Source: Saltatorellus ferox (GTDB lineage Bacteria > Planctomycetota > UBA1135 > GCA-002686595). From it: 64,000 nt of DNA. Under the pieces are notes generated by a model. The model was not told the origin of the DNA. It searched no databases and worked only from the letters and a program-made list of their open reading frames with translations. The stretch is taken from assembly GCA_007751475.1 (NCBI GenBank), contig CP036434.1, forward strand, positions 3,787,524 through 3,851,523, written 5' to 3'. Positions 43,337-52,391 of the stretch are shown in pieces. The translations under genes were made by a program, and so were the position numbers. The first letter of the stretch is position 1, and each line of letters opens with the position of its first letter.

Positions 43337-43351
43337 CTCCGCCCACACCCA

Positions 43352-43437
43352 GCCCGGGTGGCGGAATTGGTAGACGCGCATGGTTCAGGTCCATGTTCCC
43401 GCAAGGGAGTGGGGGTTCGACTCCCCCCCCGGGCACC
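43352..43437 (+). tRNA. tRNA-Leu (CAG)
   Basis: Class II tRNA with acceptor GCCCGGG/CCCGGGC, anticodon stem-loop CATGG-TTCAGGT-CCATG (anticodon CAG), a long variable arm (GTTCCCGCAAGGGAGT), T-arm GGGGGTTCGACTCCC, and encoded CCA at 43435-43437. Confidence 0.97.
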
Positions 43438-43440
43438 ATC

Positions 43441-43479
43441 CTGGATGGCAGCTTCGCTGCGATCCAGGATGCTTTTTTA
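43441..43479 (+). terminator. Intrinsic terminator of tRNA-Leu (first of four)
   Basis: The hairpin stem is CTGGAT/ATCCAG with an inner GCAGC/GCTGC and one G-G mismatch, followed by GATGC and a TTTTTT tract. It is immediately downstream of the tRNA. Confidence 0.9.
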
Positions 43480-43716
43480 TGCCTCATCCGCTGACGCGGA
43501 TGACGGGGCCTGGATGGCAGCTTCGCTGCGATCCAGGATGCTTTTTTATGCCTCATCCGCTGACGCGGATGACGGGGCCTGGATGGCAGCTTCGCTGCGA
43601 TCCAGGATGCTTTTTTATGCCTCATCCGCTGACGCGGATGACGGGGCCTGGATGGCAGCTTCGCTGCGATCCAGGATGCTTTTTTATGCCTCATCCGCTG
43701 ACGCGGATGAAGGGGC
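43441..43716 (+). repeat. Four 69-bp tandem units, each an intrinsic terminator
   Basis: Units start at 43441, 43510, 43579 and 43648 and are virtually identical. Each has a hairpin CTGGATgGCAGC-TTC-GCTGCgATCCAG followed by GATGC and six T, a Rho-independent terminator for + transcripts, then a second hairpin CATCCGC-TGAC-GCGGATG. The array begins 3 bp after tRNA-Leu CCA. 69 bp is 23 codons, so spurious repeat ORFs appear on both strands. Confidence 0.95.
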
Positions 43717-43749
43717 CTGGATGAGGGCGCAGGCTCGTTCGTGTCCGTG

Positions 43750-45156
43750 TCAGCCAGCGGTCACAGACACGCCGTCGACCAGAGCCCACGGGATCTGGCT
43801 GGAACCGCCCACCCGCTCGGTCGCCCGGGTGAGCTGGGTCGAGCCATTCAGAAGCTTGAAGGCGTTGCCCGACAGCATCACCTCGTTCACCGAGCGCACC
43901 ACGACCCCGTTCTCGACCCAGCGCGCCGACTTCGCGGTTCCGCTGAAGTCGCCGGAGGCGGCGTCCACCGAGCCGGAGAAGCGCTGGATGTAGAGGCCCG
44001 TGCCGAGGGCGGCGAGCATCTCTGCCTCGTCGGCGAGACCATCGGCCAGCGACGACTCGATTCGGATGGCGTGGCAGCCGAGGCCAGGGACCGAGCGAGG
44101 ACCGCCCTGGGCATGCCCGGTGGACTTCGTCTTGCCGACCGCCGCCGAGTAGGTGTTGTGGATGAAGGTCCGGAGCACGCCATCGTCGACGAGGTGGATC
44201 TTCCGCGCGGGGAGGCCCTCGCGGTCGAACGCCCGCGCGCCCGCGACCTTCGGATCCGTGGGATCGTCGATCAGCGTGAGGCCCGGCGCGATCTTCTCGC
44301 CGATCTTGTCGGCGAGCGCGCTGCGGCCGCGCTGGACCGCGATCGCCGAGATGCTGCCCAGCAAGGGACTCAGGAACGACGACGCGAAGGCAGCCGGGGC
44401 GAAGGCCACGGGGCCCTTGTAGGTCTTGCCCGCCGTCGCGCCCAGGTTGCCGATGCACGCGCGAGCGACCTCGCGGGCGATGCGCTGGAGTTCGGCCTCC
44501 ACCTGCGAAGAGTTCCGCACGACCGCACCGCGGTAGTCGAACCCACCGGTCTCCGCGCCATCGACGGCGAGCCCCATCAGGCTCATCGTCAGCGCCGCGT
44601 CCTCGTCCGACTGGCGAATGCCGCGGGACGAGACGACGACCGAAGCGCCGGAGACGACGGAGAACGACGCCTGGTCGACGGAGACGCGCGCGTCGTGGTC
44701 GACGGCGGTCTGGCTGAGCGCCTGGGCCCGCGCGACCACCTGGGCCACGTCGATGCCCGCGAGCGCCGGATCCAGGTGATGCCGCATGCGGTGGCTGTCG
44801 TCCACCTCATCGGGCTCCGGCAGGACGTTGGCCTCGTCCGGAGGACTCAGCTTGGCGATCGCCACGGCGTCCACGGCCGCGGCGCGCAGCGCCTCAGGAC
44901 GCATCTGATTGGTCGAGGCAAAACCGAGCCGGCCGTCGATCAGGACGCGTAGCCCGAGCGTGGACCCTTCATCGGCCTGCACCTGACCGAGGTCGCCTTT
45001 CTCGACCTTGGCCGATAGGCTCGTGCCGCCGTAGCCGTAGACCTCGGCGCCGGTCGCGCCGGCCTCGTGGGCCATCTGGAGCAGCTCGCTGGCGCGCTTC
45101 TCGAGATCCTCGGCGACGCTGGCCGTGCTCACCTGGGTTTCGCTGGAGGCGCTCAT
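43750..45156 (-). CDS. pmbA: TldD/PmbA-family protein, PmbA subunit type
   Basis: A 468-aa protein. ATG 45156 overlaps the tldD stop by 4 nt; the open frame reaches 45537 but is tldD's shadow there. It has the family pattern DLGQVQADEGSTLGLRVLID, GRLGFASTNQM, and a C-terminal GLGCHAIRIESS and VVRSVNEVMLSGN. It lacks the HExxxH zinc motif, as PmbA (TldE) does. With TldD it forms a heterodimeric metalloprotease that cleaves unfolded peptides and processes peptide natural products or antitoxins. The pair lies in one minus-strand operon. Confidence 0.93.
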   Translation of the reverse strand: MSASSETQVSTASVAEDLEKRASELLQMAHEAGATGAEVYGYGGTSLSAKVEKGDLGQVQADEGSTLGLRVLIDGRLGFASTNQMRPEALRAAAVDAVAIAKLSPPDEANVLPEPDEVDDSHRMRHHLDPALAGIDVAQVVARAQALSQTAVDHDARVSVDQASFSVVSGASVVVSSRGIRQSDEDAALTMSLMGLAVDGAETGGFDYRGAVVRNSSQVEAELQRIAREVARACIGNLGATAGKTYKGPVAFAPAAFASSFLSPLLGSISAIAVQRGRSALADKIGEKIAPGLTLIDDPTDPKVAGARAFDREGLPARKIHLVDDGVLRTFIHNTYSAAVGKTKSTGHAQGGPRSVPGLGCHAIRIESSLADGLADEAEMLAALGTGLYIQRFSGSVDAASGDFSGTAKSARWVENGVVVRSVNEVMLSGNAFKLLNGSTQLTRATERVGGSSQIPWALVDGVSVTAG

Positions 45157-46565
45157 TGTCCACGTCCTCCGACGAGCATCTTGCAGGAGAGCCAGGGCCC
45201 ACCCGCGTCGACCTTGGCCGGCTGTCCCTTGCCGCAGAACCCGGACCCGAGGTCCCAGCGGAAGTCGCGGCTCACCGCGTCGACCGTCCCGAGCACCTCG
45301 AACGCCATGCCGGAGATATTGACCCCGCGCTGAAGCTCGCCCTTCTTGCCGTTCTTGATGGGCCAGGCCTGGAGCGTGCCGAACATGAACTCGCCGTTCG
45401 CGTCGGCCTGGCCGTTCTTGGGCCCGTCGACCATCAGCCCGTCGCTGATGCCCGCGATGATCTCGTCGAGGTCCTGTTCGCCGGGGGCGATGTAGGTGTT
45501 GCGCATCCGAATCAGCGGCTCGTCGTCGTACTCCCACGCGCGGCTGTTGCCGGTGGGGGCGACGCCCTCGCGAGCCGCCGTGTGACGGTCGTGCAGGTAG
45601 CTCTTCAAAATCCCGTTCTCGATGATCGTCACGCGTTTCGCCCGAACCCCCTCGTCGTCGACGTCGAGCGTTCCACCCGCGCCGTCCGCGAACTCCGAGG
45701 CGCCGCTATCGCACAGCGTCACGAGATCCGAAGCGACCCGCGTACCGATCCTTCCCCGCGCGCAGGACCCTGCCTCGACGAAGTCCGCTTCCACCGTGTG
45801 CCCGACCGCTTCGTGGGTCAGGAGCCCGACGATGGAGGGGGAGAGCAGAACCTTCTGCCGCCCGCCTTCCGGATACGGAGCCGAAAGCAGATCCACGGCC
45901 ATGCGCGCCGCGCCGTCCCCGAGTTCGTCCGCCGAAGCGCCGCGAAACAGGCAGTCCCAGGCCCCGGTCACGCCGACCGACCGCGCGCCACGCTGTAGCT
46001 CACCTGCGTCCTGCGCGACGGTCATCACCCGAAGTTCGGGCCGCGCCACCCTGGTCCACGCGCTCGCTCCGTCGCTGGTGACGATCCCCTTCTCTTCGAA
46101 GATCTCGGTGTAGCCCGAAGATGCGCTGACGATCTTGGTGCTTTGCTTGCGAGCGTGGGCTTCGAGTTCGAGGACGAGCTTGAGCCGCTCGTCGATCGAG
46201 GCCTCGCTCAGTTCCAGGAACCCGGGAGCATCGAACTGCCCGACCGCAAGCTGCACGTGCGGCGGCGGAGCCAGCTTGTCCTTCCGGGCACTCGCCGAGG
46301 CCCGCGCCGCGGCCCGAGCGGTCTCGATGGCGCGCCGAATCGCGCCCACTTCGAGCTGGTCGGTCGAAGCGAACCCGAAGGTCCCCTGACTCAGGACCCG
46401 GACCCCGACCCCGGTGTGCTCAGAAACCTTGGCCTGATCGACGCGCCCGCCCTCGACGGAGACGGAGCGGGTGCGCTTGGCGTGATAGCGAAGCTCGACG
46501 TGGTCGTCCCCGCCGTCGAGGCGGAGAGCGTCGTGAAGAATGGGGCGGGGATCGGTGGAAACCAT
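45153..46565 (-). CDS. tldD: TldD metalloprotease subunit
   Basis: A 470-aa protein with the zinc motif THEAVGHTVEAD (HExxGH), GFASTDQLEVGAI, GGTLDVDDEGVRAKR and the C-terminal GSGFCGKGQPAKV. TldD supplies the catalytic zinc of the TldD-PmbA protease. ATG 46565 is the only sensible start. The stop overlaps pmbA by 4 nt. Confidence 0.95.
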   Translation of the reverse strand: MVSTDPRPILHDALRLDGGDDHVELRYHAKRTRSVSVEGGRVDQAKVSEHTGVGVRVLSQGTFGFASTDQLEVGAIRRAIETARAAARASASARKDKLAPPPHVQLAVGQFDAPGFLELSEASIDERLKLVLELEAHARKQSTKIVSASSGYTEIFEEKGIVTSDGASAWTRVARPELRVMTVAQDAGELQRGARSVGVTGAWDCLFRGASADELGDGAARMAVDLLSAPYPEGGRQKVLLSPSIVGLLTHEAVGHTVEADFVEAGSCARGRIGTRVASDLVTLCDSGASEFADGAGGTLDVDDEGVRAKRVTIIENGILKSYLHDRHTAAREGVAPTGNSRAWEYDDEPLIRMRNTYIAPGEQDLDEIIAGISDGLMVDGPKNGQADANGEFMFGTLQAWPIKNGKKGELQRGVNISGMAFEVLGTVDAVSRDFRWDLGSGFCGKGQPAKVDAGGPWLSCKMLVGGRGQ

Positions 46566-46635
46566 GTGGCTAGCGTAGCCTGCAGCAAGCCCGGATCCGA
46601 GTCGCCATTCCTCACAACAGGTCGATGAACCCGAT

Positions 46636-47856
46636 TCACGGCCTCCTGGGGGGGACCAAGCCTCGCTCGAATTCGACGCTGGTCGAATCGATCCCGAATG
46701 TCCGGATAAGGGCCGAGAAGCGGGCCTCCAGAGCTTCTATCGGAAGATCGCAGAACAAGATGGCGGCGTGGCTGATTCTTGACCTCGTCCAGCGAGCGCA
46801 GTCCTGCTCGGAAAAGCTCGAAGGGCTGGAGAACATCGCCAGAGAACGATGCAAGAAGCCATTTCGCCCGGTATCGGCGTAGGCTTCGAGGCCCGCGATC
46901 GAGGCGCGCATCCACCATTCCCAGACCCAGAGTTCCCATCTGGGGGTGGACGAGTTCTGTTTAGCGCGCCGGTACATCTGAACGGCCAGCGCTGGCAGCA
47001 GCAGATAGAACGGGCCGTTCGGGGCGCAGTTGAAGAGCCCAGAGCCTCTGACAGTCCCAAGTTTGCTCGTCGAGTCTGACGGCTCCCCTCGGGCTGGCTG
47101 TACATCGGTTGGGTCTACAAGGAGCCTGCCGGAGGCGAACCAGATCAAGTCACGTATCAAGCGCTTGCCCAGCTGGACAAGCTCCCGGCTTTGAAAGTCC
47201 AGGTCGGCCGTAGATTCAAGGTTCAGTCGCTTCGACGTGAGACGTTGAAAGGTCGTGCTGAAGCTGGCGGCAGTGGATTCGTCGAGGGGGTCGAATTCCG
47301 ACGGGGGACGTCCCCCTGCGCTGGCTTCGCCGACAGCCTTGGAAAGATGAATCATCAAGGAGCCGAATTTCTGGCTGTCGAGCGAGAGATCGCTCCCGTA
47401 GATCTGCTTGATCTTGCTCGTTGCGTTCGCGCCCAGCGTCGATACTGATGGGAACAGGGCCTTGATGGAGATCAGGTCGAGCGAAAGCAGCATGGTCGCT
47501 CGAGGTTCGGTACTTGGCGTGCCCGGGTAGCGCTCCTTGACCAGCTTGACCGCTCGATCGAAAACGGCATCAGGCAGATCCTGGCGAATGATGTCCTCCG
47601 TGATCGCCTCGCTCGGCACGAGCAACTGCGTCACGGACGTGCTCTGGATGGTGACCGTAGGATCCTCCCCCAACTCATCGGATTGAACCCAGTAGGTGAG
47701 GCTCACCTGCTCGAACTTCTTGTCTCCCGCCGGTGTTCCCGCCACGCTAGGAGGTGGCTGACGATCGTAGAAGAATCGAATGTACCTGCCGGGAACAGAA
47801 TCGTCTCCGGCTACGCTCCGAAAGGACTCGGGTAGGGACAGCGTCTGATAGTGCAT
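46636..47856 (-). CDS. Unknown protein in the kinase operon
   Basis: A 406-aa protein. Start ATG 47856 (MHYQTLSLPESF) is preferred to 47952. No signal peptide or known motif. It is tryptophan-rich near the C-terminus (RWELWVWEWWM) with helical segments such as LLSLDLISIKALFPSVSTLG. It lies 76 bp downstream of another unknown gene in a same-strand run that starts with an ECF sigma factor and kinase, so it may be part of the same signalling output. I do not recognise the family. Confidence 0.65.
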   Translation of the reverse strand: MHYQTLSLPESFRSVAGDDSVPGRYIRFFYDRQPPPSVAGTPAGDKKFEQVSLTYWVQSDELGEDPTVTIQSTSVTQLLVPSEAITEDIIRQDLPDAVFDRAVKLVKERYPGTPSTEPRATMLLSLDLISIKALFPSVSTLGANATSKIKQIYGSDLSLDSQKFGSLMIHLSKAVGEASAGGRPPSEFDPLDESTAASFSTTFQRLTSKRLNLESTADLDFQSRELVQLGKRLIRDLIWFASGRLLVDPTDVQPARGEPSDSTSKLGTVRGSGLFNCAPNGPFYLLLPALAVQMYRRAKQNSSTPRWELWVWEWWMRASIAGLEAYADTGRNGFLHRSLAMFSSPSSFSEQDCARWTRSRISHAAILFCDLPIEALEARFSALIRTFGIDSTSVEFERGLVPPRRP

Positions 47857-47932
47857 GGGTCGAGTTAGTGAAGGGAAAGCGGTGATCCTGGGATGAACGC
47901 ATGGTGGAAGCGGCGATGCGCGCACCGCGCCG

Positions 47933-48871
47933 CTAGCCGACCTCGAGCACAACCCCCAGAGGGCGCCAGATCTCCGTGGACTCCGGCGATTCGACCACTA
48001 CGACCTTGCCGGCCTTGAAGAGCGACACGGTCATGAGGTCCTCGGAGAGAGGCACGCTCGGCCCACCGGTCCCGCTCGCCCAGCGCACCCATCGGGACCT
48101 GGAGACGGAGATGCCCCAGTCTGCTTGGGGGTCGCCTGTTGCCAGGGCTTCGAGTGCACCGTCGTGGAGCATTCGAGCCACGGCGTCATCAGGGCCATCC
48201 TCGACCTTCACCTGTCGAGCCCACTCGTCGAGGGCGGCTTCGACGTCATCGACCGCGTCAGCCGACAACCCCACAGCCAGCCAGCTACTCATGTATTTCG
48301 GATCGAACGCCCTGTTCAGTCCATACACCGTGCGTTCGCCCAACCATTCAGGCTGACCGTCCGAGTGCTGCGGGAGTTCCGGGTGCACGGCGTAGGGTGT
48401 TTCCGCCAGGACCTGAAGGCTCGCGTGGACCCCCAATTCCACGTAGGACACGGGGTCTGCTGGGATCGAATCGTAGACCACGAACCTACCCTGGAACTGT
48501 CTCTCCACGACGTGGGCGAAGATTCTCCCTGGTCGGCTGATCCACAGCCTGCCAACCGGAAACGAGTCTCCCACTGCCGCGTGATACGCGTCCCCGAAGC
48601 CGGACTTGACGATGGCCTGGTTCACTGCGTCCACAAGTCCTTTGGCAGCCGTTTCCGTCTTTTCGTCAGGAACCTCGAGCTCCATTCCCGTCTGAATGCT
48701 TCGCAGCAGCGAAAGAGCCGTGGCCTTTTCCAATGGTCCTGGCGCAGCCGTGAGCTCTATCTGCTGATGAGCGTTTCCCTCTTTCACCCAGACGTGGTCC
48801 GAGAGACGCTTGGGCAGTTCCTCCTTGAATGGGTCCAGGTTCTTGGTGAGGCGGTATTTCTTGCTTGGCAT
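47933..48871 (-). CDS. Unknown protein directly after the kinase gene
   Basis: A 312-aa protein. Start ATG 48871 (MPSKKYRLTKNLDPFKEELP) leaves 5 bp to the kinase stop, which argues strongly for translation from the same mRNA; the ORF to 49012 lies inside the kinase gene. The sequence is soluble and mixed alpha/beta (GRLWISRPGRIFAHVVERQF; SSWLAVGLSADAVDDVEAAL; VSLFKAGKVVVVESPEST), with no known motif. Likely a partner, substrate or effector of the kinase module. Function unknown. Confidence 0.7.
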   Translation of the reverse strand: MPSKKYRLTKNLDPFKEELPKRLSDHVWVKEGNAHQQIELTAAPGPLEKATALSLLRSIQTGMELEVPDEKTETAAKGLVDAVNQAIVKSGFGDAYHAAVGDSFPVGRLWISRPGRIFAHVVERQFQGRFVVYDSIPADPVSYVELGVHASLQVLAETPYAVHPELPQHSDGQPEWLGERTVYGLNRAFDPKYMSSWLAVGLSADAVDDVEAALDEWARQVKVEDGPDDAVARMLHDGALEALATGDPQADWGISVSRSRWVRWASGTGGPSVPLSEDLMTVSLFKAGKVVVVESPESTEIWRPLGVVLEVG

Positions 48872-48876
48872 GGACA

Positions 48877-51537
48877 CTATCGAGGTGGGGAAATGGTGGC
48901 GGCAGAGGATGAGATGGCAGGGCGAAGCCCGGCAACGTTGGACGCGTGGCCGGCTTCTACGGAACAACTTTCGTGCACGGCGAACGATGCAGCATCGGTT
49001 GATGTCAACCACGACACCCCCAAGACGGTGTGGCCGGAGCCATGGCCCAGCCGACTCCCTGTAATCGTCGGCGAGACTGCAAGCGCGAGCGTCGAGGTGA
49101 ACTCCGCGACATTTCCCAGCGGGTGATAGAGCCCGAGGGGCTCGGTACGAGCCGCAGGGAGCTGGACCGGCTCCAGCTGTGAACAGACGTGAAAGTAGTA
49201 GCCCCCATGCTCTGGATTCCCGGTGAAGTCCGCGCGCCCCACCACCGGGAGCTGCGCGCCAGAAGGAGCTTCACCGATACCCGTCGAGCTCGATTGTAGG
49301 CGCAACTCGCTGCCGCGATGTCCGTACTCGAGCTCCAGATGGGTGGGGACCCGGAGGCCGAACCACTCCGCCGCCAGCCGGAGCTCCGCGTAGGGGATCA
49401 GGACGCAAGGAAGGGTCTTCCATCGATCGAAGTCAAATCCGACAGGAATGTTGGGTCCTGTGAACTCCATTCGAATGGCGTCGAATCCGGCGTCCAACCA
49501 GAACCCTGGAGCCTCCATCGACGTGCCTTTCAAGAACTCCAGGTAGTCACCATGGGAGAGCTCCGATCGCGAGAGCCAGAAGGACTCAAGCAGCGCACCT
49601 TGCTGCGGGATCCAGCACTGAGGCGTACGCTCTCCCTCGGGAAAGTCTTCAGATTCCGGCTCGACGAGGACACAGCGAGCTGCGATCTCCTCCTGCGTCC
49701 GCGGCCAGAACGTGAACCCCTGGTCCTCCGACCCGAACTCGAGTTCACGCTCGATCTCTGCGAAGCGGCCGTCGGAGAGAACCACCGTGAATCGGTAGAT
49801 TCCTGGAGACAAAGGCATTCCTTTCACGGGTGTGGGCCCGAGCTCCGACACCGGAGAGAGATCACCAGTCAATGGGTCGATCAGCTGGGCGTAGACCGCT
49901 GCGGTAGAACCCTGGAGCAGTGAATCAGCCACCACCGCATCGACTCGGGGGAGAATGCCGGCAATCATGGCGCGCTTTTCGAGCCCAGCGTGACCCGGAA
50001 AGAGTGCCGCCCCCTCGTTAGCGCGAACGATCCCGTCCACCAGCTTTGCTGGCTCGGGCGCTAGCTCCAGGTCAGGGCCAAAGCGCGAGTCGAAACGCGG
50101 TCCCTTCCCCTCAAGAACCGCCTCGTCGATGCTCTTGAGCCGCCCTTGGATCTCTACCTCGATCATGCTTCTTGCCTCCAGGACCCTGGGGTGATCCCGG
50201 AGACTCGGGACGTCACCACGATCCACCTTGCCAAGGGCCGCCCAGGCGGCCGCCAGCTGACCCGGGGATGGATCGTTTGCTTGTGTCAACGCGCGAATCG
50301 AAGACAGGATGCCGTCCTGGAGGGTCCGCTTGCGTTCGGCGCGGGCCACCAGAAAGCCAGTCACGAGGACCGCCGCCGCCGCCCCGGGAATCAGCGTCTT
50401 CCAAGGGTGCTTCGCCATCCATCGCGTCGCCCGCCTCGCCAGCGGCAACGGCTGCGCCAGGATCGATTCTCCCGCCAGGAACCGATGCAGGTCCTCGGCC
50501 AGGGCGCGCGCCGTCTCGTAGCGGTCCGACGGCCGGTGCGACATGCCCGTCTCGCAGATCACGCACAGGTCCCGCGGGATCTTCGTGTTGAGCGCTCGCA
50601 GCTTCTCCGGCGTTCCCGACGAGATCTTGTTCAGGAGATCCTGCAGGTCCTCGCCCTGGAACGGACGGCGCAGCGTCAGGAGTTCGTAGAGCACGACCGA
50701 GAGCGAGTACACGTCGGTCCGCGGCCCGATCGGATCCCGGAGCGCGCGCGTCTGTTCGGGGCTCATGTAGAACGGCGTTCCCTGCAGCGCCCCCGTCTCC
50801 GTGATCGTTTGATCGCCGACCGACTTCGCGAGCCCGAAGTCCGCCAGCCACATCTCCCCATGGCGATCGATCAGGATGTTCCGCGGCTTGACGTCCCGGT
50901 GGATCACCCCCTCGCTGTGCGCATGCTCCAGCCCCTCCGCGAGGTGGGCGATCTGCTTGCAGACCGCGCTCGTGTACTCGGGCGTCCCGAAGGCCGGAAG
51001 GATCGCCGCCCCGTAGTTCGCGATCGACTGCTCCATCAGTTCCGCATGGAGGTCATGGCCTTCGATCAGCGGCATCGCGAACCAAGCGCAGTCCTCTTCC
51101 ACGCCGCTGGCCATCACGCTCACGAGCGCCGAGTGGCTGAGCTTCGATGCGGCCACGGCCTCCCGCTGGAACCTCTCCAAGGCGAGCGGGTCCAGACGCC
51201 TTCCTCCCGCGAGCACCTTGACCGCGACGACCCGACCGAGACTGAGCTGCCGTGCCCGGTAGACGGTCCCCATTCCGCCTCGCCCGACTTCCTTGAGAAG
51301 CTCGAAGTCACCCAGTCGCGCGCCGCGGCTCGGCCCGGAGGCGTCGGGGTTGCCGGGCCGCGACGGCGGCTCGAGGAAGTCCATGGGAACTTCCGCCGCC
51401 ACGAGCCGGCGCGCTTCCGCCAGCAGCTCAGCGTTCCCCGCGTAGGCTTCGAGCAAGTAGCTCTCCCGCTCCTCAGCCGGAAGCTGCAGCGCCTGGTCGA
51501 CCACCTCGAAGAGGCGGTCCATCGGTGAATCGGTCAA
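48877..51537 (-). CDS. Membrane Ser/Thr kinase with C-terminal FGE-like domain
   Basis: An 886-aa protein. Residues 78-355 form a PknB-type kinase: glycine loop VGRGGMGTVY (84-93), Lys107, HRDVKPRN (213-220), DFG (233-235), GTPFYMSPEQ. A single TM helix lies near 381-398 (TLIPGAAAAVLVTGFLVA). The extracytoplasmic C-terminus resembles formylglycine-generating-enzyme/SUMF1 folds (FWLSRSELSHGDYLEFLKG, LAAEWFGLRVPTHLELEYGH, HPLGNVAEF, GLRP). In Planctomycetes such domains often act as ligand or protein-binding sensors rather than enzymes. It overlaps the ECF sigma gene by 4 nt. Confidence 0.92.
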   Translation of the reverse strand: MTDSPMDRLFEVVDQALQLPAEERESYLLEAYAGNAELLAEARRLVAAEVPMDFLEPPSRPGNPDASGPSRGARLGDFELLKEVGRGGMGTVYRARQLSLGRVVAVKVLAGGRRLDPLALERFQREAVAASKLSHSALVSVMASGVEEDCAWFAMPLIEGHDLHAELMEQSIANYGAAILPAFGTPEYTSAVCKQIAHLAEGLEHAHSEGVIHRDVKPRNILIDRHGEMWLADFGLAKSVGDQTITETGALQGTPFYMSPEQTRALRDPIGPRTDVYSLSVVLYELLTLRRPFQGEDLQDLLNKISSGTPEKLRALNTKIPRDLCVICETGMSHRPSDRYETARALAEDLHRFLAGESILAQPLPLARRATRWMAKHPWKTLIPGAAAAVLVTGFLVARAERKRTLQDGILSSIRALTQANDPSPGQLAAAWAALGKVDRGDVPSLRDHPRVLEARSMIEVEIQGRLKSIDEAVLEGKGPRFDSRFGPDLELAPEPAKLVDGIVRANEGAALFPGHAGLEKRAMIAGILPRVDAVVADSLLQGSTAAVYAQLIDPLTGDLSPVSELGPTPVKGMPLSPGIYRFTVVLSDGRFAEIERELEFGSEDQGFTFWPRTQEEIAARCVLVEPESEDFPEGERTPQCWIPQQGALLESFWLSRSELSHGDYLEFLKGTSMEAPGFWLDAGFDAIRMEFTGPNIPVGFDFDRWKTLPCVLIPYAELRLAAEWFGLRVPTHLELEYGHRGSELRLQSSSTGIGEAPSGAQLPVVGRADFTGNPEHGGYYFHVCSQLEPVQLPAARTEPLGLYHPLGNVAEFTSTLALAVSPTITGSRLGHGSGHTVLGVSWLTSTDAASFAVHESCSVEAGHASNVAGLRPAISSSAATISPPR

Positions 51538-52094
51538 CTGAGCCTCTCGTGGAGCCAGCGCTTGATCCCGCTCCAGCGACGCTCCAGCGTCCGCACCGGC
51601 GTGTCCAGAATCCGAGCGATTTCTTCCATGCCCACCCCGCCGAAGAAACGCAGCTCGACCAGCTTCGCCGCGTCCGCGTCCCTTCGCCCCAGTTCCGTCA
51701 AGGCTTCATCGATGCGCTCGAGGCTCACCGCTCGCTCCGCATAGGGGCCCATGAGAAGCTCGAGATCGATATCGACGCGCCCCTGCGGCCGGGTGCTCGC
51801 CGTCCTCGCTCGGAAGTGATCCACGAGCACGTGCCGCATCGCCTTCGAGGCCGCGAGCAGGAAGTGATCACAATCGGAGTACGGGACCGTCGCGCCACCC
51901 ATCAGCTTCAGGTAAGCCTCGCTGACGAGCGCGGTCGGCTGGAGCGTGTGACCCGGCCCCTGCTTCGCCATGGCGCGCGCCGCGCTTCGATAGAGGTCCT
52001 GATACAGCGCAGCGAAGAGCTTCTCCAGGCCATCTGCTTCCGTGGGGGAAGTGGAATCGCCGGTCGAGGAGGCATCGGTCGTGGATCCAGCCAT
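51534..52094 (-). CDS. ECF sigma factor paired with kinase
   Basis: A 186-aa sigma-70-type ECF factor. Region 2 has LQPTALVSEAYLKLMGG and FLLAASKAMRHVLVDHFRAR; region 4 has RRDADAAKLVELRFFGGVGM and the HTH IARILDTPVRTLERRW. It matches the ECF class common in Planctomycetota and Acidobacteriota that is encoded with a Ser/Thr kinase and has no classical anti-sigma factor, implying control by phosphorylation. It is the first gene of the operon (ATGA overlap with the kinase). Confidence 0.92.
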   Translation of the reverse strand: MAGSTTDASSTGDSTSPTEADGLEKLFAALYQDLYRSAARAMAKQGPGHTLQPTALVSEAYLKLMGGATVPYSDCDHFLLAASKAMRHVLVDHFRARTASTRPQGRVDIDLELLMGPYAERAVSLERIDEALTELGRRDADAAKLVELRFFGGVGMEEIARILDTPVRTLERRWSGIKRWLHERLS

Positions 52095-52329
52095 GGGCGC
52101 TGTCGTTCTCAGAGAGGAATGAAGGGGCGGGATCCTCTATCACGAGTCGGCCCCTCGGTTTCCGCCAAATTTCCGATGAACCTATTCGTCCGATCCGTCA
52201 CGACAGCGCGATCGGGCGGACGCTACGTACCGGATGCGTTCCTTTGAGGAAGCGTGGGCCCGGCGACTTGGCTCAAGGGACGCGTCTGCTCACATTGCGC
52301 GGAGCATCGGGCGCGCGGGGTCTCTTACG

Positions 52330-52377
52330 AACGCAAGACGCTCGATCCCCGCGAGCGGGGATCGAGCGTCTTGCGTT
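52330..52377. repeat. Perfect 23-bp inverted repeat with 2-nt centre
   Basis: The left arm (52330-52352: AACGCAAGACG, CTCGATCCCC, GC) is perfectly complementary to 52355-52377, separated by GA. It lies just downstream of the PRC-barrel gene stop (minus strand). No U-tract follows on either strand, so it is not a classical intrinsic terminator. It could be a cruciform, a protein-binding palindrome, or a terminator/processing hairpin. Confidence 0.9.
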
Positions 52378-52391
52378 CTGCGAATCGCGCC

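Noticed and set aside
43179-43694. Repeat protein of 23-aa units (both strands)
   Set aside because: The 69-bp terminator array is divisible by three, so it generates repetitive ORFs by arithmetic. Hairpins and T-tracts explain the sequence.
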